Shown here piece after piece: positions 57,374 to 64,000 of a stretch of DNA of 64,000 nucleotides. The position numbers and the translations under genes were made by a program. Each line of letters starts with the position of its first letter. Positions within the stretch are counted from its first letter, which is position 1. Source of the DNA: Helicoverpa zea (Eukaryota > Arthropoda > Insecta > Lepidoptera > Noctuidae); NCBI RefSeq assembly GCF_022581195.2, contig NC_061470.1:6634001-6698000 (forward strand), written 5' to 3'. The notes below the pieces were generated by a model. That model did not search any database, had not been told where the DNA came from, and saw only the letters and a program-made list of their open reading frames with translations.

Positions 57374-58969
57374 TTAGGTGTACTTATCTACTTTCACGTG
57401 ACGATACTTACCTATAAGTATACTTACATAATTTGTTTTCTTCATTCATGAGGTAGTAGGTATCAAGTAGTTACAGCCTACGCCTAGCCTACATTACCTC
57501 AGACATCTTGCGTGCTAATCAAACTGTTTAATGATTAGGTCAAAGACAAAGTTTATGGCATTTATTTTATCGTCTGTTTTTCTTGAGATTTATTGTTTAA
57601 TTATGTACTTCTGTTTTAGAGTTCCATAGTTAACTAGATTTTAACTTCAGAACCGTTATAAACTAGCCATATTTCACTGCCTGACTGATCGTGGGGACTT
57701 TAGAATAAGCCATTCGCTATTCAATGTGCTTAGAGGAACATGAACATAACTTCATCCAATTAATTTGCCTCTTATCACAGTTTAATGTTTATCATAATTA
57801 TAATAGATTAATACCAATGCAAATAATAATACTCTTGATTGGTGTTAAGCGCGTGGATTGATAATGATTACGATATACAAACGTGTAACATTTCTGATAC
57901 TCAAATTATCGAATTAATCTAATTAGCGGGTGTGAACGTCACACCAGTCGCCTATAATCCATAAATTAGTCTGTTTTTTGACAAAAAAAGTAAATCAGAC
58001 ATAAAAGGTCAGAATAAGCGACAATAAGTCAAATAAAAAGTTCGAGAAATAAACAAATATTCATAACTATGTGTATAATCGAATAAATAATTTGCAATTT
58101 CGTCAATAGGTCTTGGGTTACGAACATTAAAAAAAACTTGATTTTTTAAACATTTATTCAACTAAACCTCTACGTTCACAATAAACATTTCGTGCTTTCA
58201 TACAAAGATAGGTACTGCTAATACTTAATATACTTACAAAAGAAGTGAATAGAATACAATTAAATAGAATTAAATGCAATGTTAATTATACAAGCATAGA
58301 AAGAAAGAGGTACACACCACTTGGCTTAGATCTCTTTAAGTATTTCATATTTTCAACACGTGAACATTCTTTTTTCACGCAAAGTACCTAGGTATAAGAT
58401 ACATAGGGGCATTCCCTCATTATCGACTTCTAGGCCTAATTTCACCGACAACATAAACGTCCGTTTGTTCTAAAAACAACCGAGTTTCAATTAAATTTCA
58501 TAGGAACATAAAAGAACATAGTCAAAAGTGTTGGGAAACTGACGTTTACCTTGTCGGTGAATTTAGTAGGTAAGCCCAAGTTACAACAATATCGGTTATT
58601 CTAGTTCTTTAGAAGATATTTGTGTAAATGCCGAGTGCACAAGCAGTGTTTACCCCAGATTGTCAGAATCGATAAAAACCATTAATTATAAAGAGGCGTG
58701 TATCAGTGTTATCAATAATTCGAATGTTTCATTATTGATTGTTGCGGCTACGCAAATGTTATGTTATCAAGAAAATTATATTACTTTACTCAGATAATGT
58801 TTTGTCAAATAATCAACAAATAAGGCGTCTTATAACTTTGTAACGTTAACTCTAAACGGTGACGGTACACATGAACGGCAAGGCACGGCGGAGCTATCTG
58901 CCAGTAGCTGCAAGCTCGCTGAGACGCCATTTAAGGGTCAAATTCAAATCACAAGTTAATAGCTGGGTC

Positions 58970-59120
58970 CTGCCGGGGCTGCGGGATAGTTACCGCGGCC
59001 CTGGTACATAAGCCTACGACGGAACACGATGGTTTTTAGTCAGTAAGAGTCTGATACTCCCTGCCGCTCCCTAACCTATGGCGGGAGGGGTCATTTGATG
59101 ATTTTTGACGTCGTTAAAAA
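58970..59120 (+). mobile_element. Short retroposon with 17 bp target duplication
   Basis: AAGTTAATAGCTGGGTC flanks it at 58953-58969 and 59121-59137. The 151 bp body begins CTGCCGGGGCTGCGGGATAG and ends TTTTGACGTCGTTAAAAA. A long target duplication plus an A-rich 3' end shows insertion by target-primed reverse transcription. Copies elsewhere: 6817-6976, 29937-30262, 44225-44378. Confidence 0.85.
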
Positions 59121-61058
59121 AAGTTAATAGCTGGGTCGGAGCAGTTCCGTGCCGTTTATATTCAAACATACATAACATTTCCGTAGCGGCAAGTTAACCT
59201 TACAATAAATAGAATAATACTTATTAGTGAGAAAATATTAAAACTATAAAGTAGCGACAACGAGATACAAAAGCTTCTAATTATTTGATACAAAGGCACT
59301 TTTCAATAAACTAATAAGTTAGTACATTCTTTAGAATTCCTCTACTAACATTGAAGTCATAGGTTTTACCTGCAACTGTGCTGTGTCAAATATGTATTCT
59401 TACTGACGTAAATGGACAAAAAATAATTATAATCAATCGTATTTGGCGAATATTTAAGTGCATAATATTGAAATTTGATTAATCTTTCTGATTGATTATA
59501 ATCAATAAAAAATAATGATTTTAATTTCCCAAAATGCACTGCTTCAAAAATATACCAATTGCAAGTTTTCACTTGCCTTATTGCTCAAATGATTATTTAT
59601 TGTTAAATCACATTTAACGACAGTAAGAAGATTATTACACGAATTTAGCCTCAGGGCTGAATTTTCAATGATCAGATAACTTTAATTTGAAGAATATTCG
59701 ATTTTATGAAAGTTTTTGGTGTAAAAAATATGTTAACTGATGATTGAAGATCAGCCCTTTGAGTATGGAGAGCGATTGGCACAATGGATACAACATTCAT
59801 AAATAAAAACATTACCATTGGCTCATATTTTCGCTGAATATCATATAGATCAGTTTTATATTAATTCTTAATACAATGAATATTTCCTACATTAACATTT
59901 ACCTAAAACATTTTGGAATATTTTATTTTTCATTATACTTTTAGAGATCCGATTTTCGTCTCAAGTATTCATTATATCCATAATTGTATTACAAAATCCC
60001 AAGTTTATTTATGTAAAGAAATATGCAAATAAAGCCGATGACGTATCGTTATCGGTTTAATTTCAATGAAATCGCATTAGAAAGACGTCGATAGCAATAT
60101 AATTTATATCGCGACCTATGCACATACGGTCCGATGATAAGCCCTAGTACATGCTTACATAGATAGCGACAACTTGATACATATATATCGATGTTTATAT
60201 GTGTTATTAAAGAAAATAATAATATCAATATAAATTTCATATGATCAGAGGAAAACGTTTAAAATTTTAAATACATAGGTCATGTTTCCTTTAAAGTGTT
60301 TCACGTTGATATGAAAATGTTAGTAAAACATTTTGAAATAACATCTCTACATCATGTCATTTAGTAAGTTACTACAAAAAGATTAACATTTTTGTAAATA
60401 AAATTAACATTAATAAACATAATATATAGCTTGTCTAAGCTGTAATGGACGCATTTTAAGTCCACCGTGCACTGAAAATGTTGAACCTACTGCGGCGCGT
60501 CATTTCAGCTAACACGAGCTATACAACGCTATAATAACAATGATTTATCACAATTAAATTAAAACACAACTCTATCACATTCTACTAAACATTTTGTTAG
60601 GCAAGTTGCATCGATAAAAATCGATATATCGATATTTTTTTCGGTAAGTGTGTTAAATGACGGCTTTAAGTACTTATTGGAAGTTTTCGTCTAATTTTTG
60701 CCACGGTGGTGAAGTAAATCGAGCATCGCATCAATTTCTCGATAAAATTGGAAGTCTGGTGATTCTTGGTCTCTAGGATCTTGGAGACCATCATTAAGAT
60801 CGGCGGAACATTTGATGGTTTACCGACTAACCGACCAACCAGGCCTAGGTTCACTAACGTAGTGAATAACATAATACATCTGATTACCCTAAATTTTCAA
60901 AGTAAACAGATGTATTATGAAAAAGGTGATTATAGCAACTTGATGTTCTTGCCAAACAATAATTAATTCCACAGTATTAGTGCCGTTTATTTGGTTTTTA
61001 ACAACAAAATATAATCTCAAAAACTAAAAAGTGTATTCACCTCTCATGACGTCACAGC

Positions 61059-64000
61059 TTAGGAGTACGGAGTGCGGGGGTTCACGTTTATCATCTCCGT
61101 TGTACTGTAAAGGAACATAATATCAACCTGATTGAAATACACATAAGGTTCAAAGTTACATATTAATTTTTTGCTTATGTAATCGACTTACGATTTTACA
61201 ATGTAAAACCCTTCCGTAAGAAGCGACTTATGGAGGGCTTTTACATGGGGTAATTACTATAAGCGATAGTAATTTCTTAAAACTCTTACGGAAGCAAGCT
61301 TTCTAGTGCAAAGTCGGGGTTATGCTAATGAACTATATCTACTGTGTATGTATTAGACCGATATATCAATATCATCAAATGAAATTAATTCAAATAATTG
61401 ATAGAAATATTTCAGTTTGCATGTTGCACTATACTATTCATTTTTCACAAAAATCTTCATCTTATTGAGAGATCGATCTTTACACAAATAACTATATAGT
61501 TATAAAAAAATTATGAATGACAAGTCTTTAGTGTTTAGGTAATAGGGAGGGAAAGGAATCTAGGATAACTGATGAAAACGGTGAACTACAGTACATTTCA
61601 GTAGAGGTACATACACTTTAGTGTGTTCTTGTGAAGTACCCATCATAGCGACCTCTTCAGAATACTGTCTCCATATTGCACTATAAGAATTTGTTAATTT
61701 TTATGTTATTTGAACTTTCTCTTTGTTCTGTTAAAAAGTCGTGCAATTTATCGATATGTTTATTGCACAGCACTATGTTATAAATATGAATGCAAAGACA
61801 CAATTGTGTTTTTAAGCTTAAGCTTATCTATTATTCGATTTATATTAAACTCAAAGGAAATATGACTGCTGTGATGTGTTCAGAAGGACTTCAACAAACT
61901 AAACAGCATTTTATTTTATAAAAGGAGAAAAAGCACGGAATTCTCTAGTCTCTTTTTTACAAAGGTGACAAAAAATTAATGGTTTATTTACCATTTCCCC
62001 TGTATTTTTTTGTTATCTGGCAACATCGACAAGCCATATTCTACTTCAAAAGTTCAAACTAAGGTTGTAAGAAAGAAATGAACAAAAATATAAAAATAAA
62101 GGACTTACGAGGACATGGGCGCCTGTGTTGGCGGCTCCCGGGGCGCGTAGTAGGAATGGGTCATGGGAGGGATTGTGTGTCTGATGGTACATGCAAGTAT
62201 AGTCATGTTAGCAACAATATTTAGGAATAGAGAACTCATATTCAATTAGCACGTAAATGTCGTAAGTGTCGGATTGCCGTCCCATCGGGAGCAGAGAGTG
62301 AAGGAACAGCGAGTGCACCTGTATCTGCGCAAATGCTTGTTCACTATAATATGTCCTGCGCAGTTGGCAAATCTCCTTACATGAGAACAGCCGCCGTAGC
62401 CGATAATCGGCTAGGAGGACATCAATCAATTCAATTGTTTGTAAATGCACGCGGGAAAATGTTGACCATATTGTTTATTTCTTTATGAATAACATTGTCT
62501 CTATTCCTATATATTTTGGGTTGTTAGTGAGATCATGCAAAGCATCTTATTTCAAAAGCTGTCTTATTGGTTGTTACAGCTCACGACAAACAAATCCCCA
62601 CTGAAGTCATTCATTGATGCCACAAACACTAGTAGACAACTTCGCAGAGGCAAAGTTATTTGACGCGAGCCGTGCAAAAGCCCAAGTACTATAGATAGAT
62701 CCACCGAGCTAGATTTTTATTTTAGTTTATTATAGTTATCGGATCTTGAGCTCTGACCTTCACCTGCGCAGGAGTAATTTATTGGGTCCCTTTTGTGGTA
62801 CGAAGTGAGGCGTGGGGGCGGGATAAAGCGGTGATTGGCAGGCAGTGCATCGCTTCGTAGCCGTCACTCGGGATTGGTTCTTTGCTAATAAATCACTTCT
62901 GCGCAGATGTAGGTCAGAGCTCAAGATTCGTGCCGATAACTTTATCTTTTATTTGGTGTTTTCATCTGTCAAACTCTATACTCCATTTGAGTAAGCACTG
63001 AACTAAATATAAACAATAGGGATGTGACTTTTTTGTATAAATAAATATATTAAATCAGGAATAACAATATCTCAATTACTTGTAGCATTATTTCAAGCAG
63101 TTGTTTACTTTATAATATTTTCGTGTAAAGAGTCCTATCAAGATTGTTTACCTTTAGTAAAGTGCCTCCTTCAAATGGAGTATATCGCCCCCTTAGAGCG
63201 AAAAGTCACTAAGTCCGAAAAAGTCGAAAATTATCATTAATTTATATGATATCAATGTTATCTTGATGACATTGATAAACTCATTTTCGACTTTTTCGGA
63301 CTTAGTGACTTTCGCTCTACGGGGATGATATCTGCCTATTTCGGCAATTTTTTTCAGTGGCTGAGTTAAGCACACATACCTCTTAGAGCACTTGACATGT
63401 ATGACGAGTAGCACAATGCCTAGTAAGAGACATAGAGTGCCGACCACTACATAGGCGACGCCTAGGAAAGGGTTCTTGCCGCCTAGGAGCGACGTAGTAG
63501 AAATTATGAAGGATTTCGTGCCGTCGAAGTCTGTCACCGGATAGTCTGCGGAACAATTATTTTATTAACATCTGGAATATTTTATCACTACATAGTATAA
63601 AACTAAGTCGTTTAAATCTTCAAAACTAAGCAACCGATTTTCATGCGGTTTTTTTTAATAGATGGAGATTAAAGAGGAAGGTTTATATGTATTATAACAT
63701 TCATAAAATAGTGGGGAAATAAAATTTCTTACACAGTTACCATAAATAGGAGCTTCTTTTTTTTAATACGATTTAAGCTACGATGAAGAACCTGAGAAGG
63801 ACCAAGACTTCATTCATGATTTCCTTGCTCAACAATTATGATATTAAAATGTTATTGACCTCAGAATAATGATTACAAGACACAGCCATAGGTTTTTATC
63901 ACATATGACTCATGGGACAGGGAAGATGACATGGATATGTTCAACAAACTTACTGTATTCAACAGTGAGGACATAGGGACCCTTCAGCAGTCCGTTCATG
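61059..64000 (-). CDS. TMEM30A: CDC50/TMEM30 family, P4-ATPase flippase beta subunit, 5' partial
   Basis: Chaperone and partner subunit of phospholipid flippases in the secretory pathway and plasma membrane. Only the 3' exons are inside the window: >64000-63954, 63545-63380, 62180-62109, 61104-61059. The first gives GLLKGPYVLTVEY; the second YPVTDFDGTKSFIISTTSLL then GGKNPFLGVAYVVVG and the second transmembrane helix (about 20 hydrophobic residues to VLLVIHVKC), all diagnostic of CDC50. The 62180-62109 exon (72 bp, 24 codons) encodes a Pro-rich stretch containing SYYAPREPPTQAPMSS; phase 2 on both sides means it can be skipped without frameshift. The last exon ends EMINVNPRTPYS, like CDC50A tails. 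Much of the 3' flank is AT-rich, compatible with a long UTR. Gene symbol follows the vertebrate homologue; insect paralogue identity is not decided. Confidence 0.88.
61196..61300. repeat. Nested small inverted repeats in CDC50 intron
   Basis: ATGTAAAACCCTTCCGTAAG (61201-61220) and CTTATGGAGGGCTTTTACAT (61227-61246) form an imperfect hairpin; CTTCCGTAAG also has an exact inverse CTTACGGAAG near 61286. Possibly a degraded MITE. Confidence 0.5.
62298..62410 (+). repeat. Dispersed 'TATAATATGTCCTGCGCA' repeat
   Basis: GCGAGTGCACCTGTATCTGC to ACAGCCGCCGTAGCCGATAA, closely related to 27082-27190. In the CDC50 intron just upstream of the cassette exon. Confidence 0.55.
62734..62942. mobile_element. 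MITE with about 55 bp terminal inverted repeats
   Basis: Left AGTTATCGGATCTTGAGCTC then TGACCTTCACCTGCGCAGG; right is its inverse with CACGA inserted (GGCACGAATCTTGAGCTCTG). The arms share CTGCGCAG(A/G)AGTxATTTATTxG. TTAT or TTA flanks both sides, so the duplication length is unclear. In the CDC50 intron between 62181 and 63379. Confidence 0.75.
63193..63320. mobile_element. Fold-back MITE with 36 bp arms, TA flanks
   Basis: AGAGCGAAAAGTCACTAAGT continuing to AGTCGAAAAT (63195-63231) is inverted at 63283-63318, one base missing from an A run; the loop is about 50 bp. TA lies at both outer ends. It sits 60 bp downstream of the CDC50 exon 63545-63380, in the following intron. Confidence 0.75.
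63620..63722 (+). repeat. Dispersed repeat, uninterrupted form of the 34400-34800 repeat
   Basis: AAGCAACCGATTTTCATGCG, then a T run and ATTAAAGAGGAAGGTTTATA. At 34410-34790 the same blocks occur but are separated by the 271 bp 'CGGCCAAGTGCGAGTC' element. In a CDC50 intron. Confidence 0.65.

Larger units (their letters stand above)
55906..61058. other. Intergenic region and probable CDC50 3' UTR
   Basis: No protein gene seen. It contains a 431 bp GC-rich MITE (56943-57373) and a retroposon with target duplication (58970-59120). TTTATT near 58150, read AATAAA on the minus strand, could end a long CDC50 3' UTR, but nearer signals are equally possible. A small hairpin (ATAATACATCTG/CAGATGTATTAT) is at about 60874-60918. 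The rest is AT-rich. Confidence 0.5.

Overview
The window is about 64 kb of AT-rich nuclear DNA from an insect, almost certainly a moth (Lepidoptera, noctuid-like). The reasons are intron-rich genes with canonical GT-AG splice sites, insect-type proteins, and many dispersed repeats of kinds common in moth genomes (tRNA-derived SINEs, GC-rich MITEs, an R1-type LINE, 'CCCGCGG' and 'CGGCCAAGTGCGAGTC' repeats). The species cannot be fixed from sequence alone. No operon, CRISPR array, rRNA gene or free-standing tRNA gene was seen.

Layout, left to right. (1) <1-4430, plus strand: an unrecognised charged protein missing its 5' end, with 15-residue 'ATQVSK' repeats. (2) 5255-7613, plus: mRpL44, complete in 6 exons. 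(3) 12337-8248, minus: Sas-4/CPAP centriole protein, 3 exons, convergent with mRpL44. (4) 12949-35891, plus: nardilysin (M16 zinc peptidase), 24 exons, head-to-head with Sas-4, with a 7.3 kb intron 2. (5) 50918-37461 and (6) 55859-51342, minus: two tandem secreted 5'-nucleotidase/apyrase-like genes, each 11 exons and 539 codons, head-to-tail and 423 bp apart. (7) >64000-61059, minus: the 3' part of a CDC50/TMEM30 flippase beta-subunit gene.

The host genes are mostly ordinary housekeeping genes. The unusual biology is in the 5'-nucleotidase pair and the repeats inside it. Exons 2-6, the core of exon 10, and even the 69 bp intron 2 are almost identical between paralogues, while exons 7-9, exon 11 and most introns have diverged; this is the pattern expected of gene conversion. 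Introns of the proximal copy (37-51 kb) have collected a LINE with an 18 bp target duplication, three copies of one GC-rich MITE, a disrupted ORF1-like gene, a local inverted-plus-direct duplication joined at MITE ends, and a 2.7 kb repeat holding a 1 kb fold-back. Several further MITE families with recognisable target-site duplications lie elsewhere.

I found no convincing new defence, biosynthetic or mobile system. The strongest leads are the conversion mosaic, the MITE-bounded rearrangement, paired TTGCGCAA octamers in three nardilysin introns, and a frame-neutral cassette exon in the CDC50 tail. Exon boundaries were read by eye from reading frame, splice consensus and protein continuity; total coding lengths were checked to be multiples of three.
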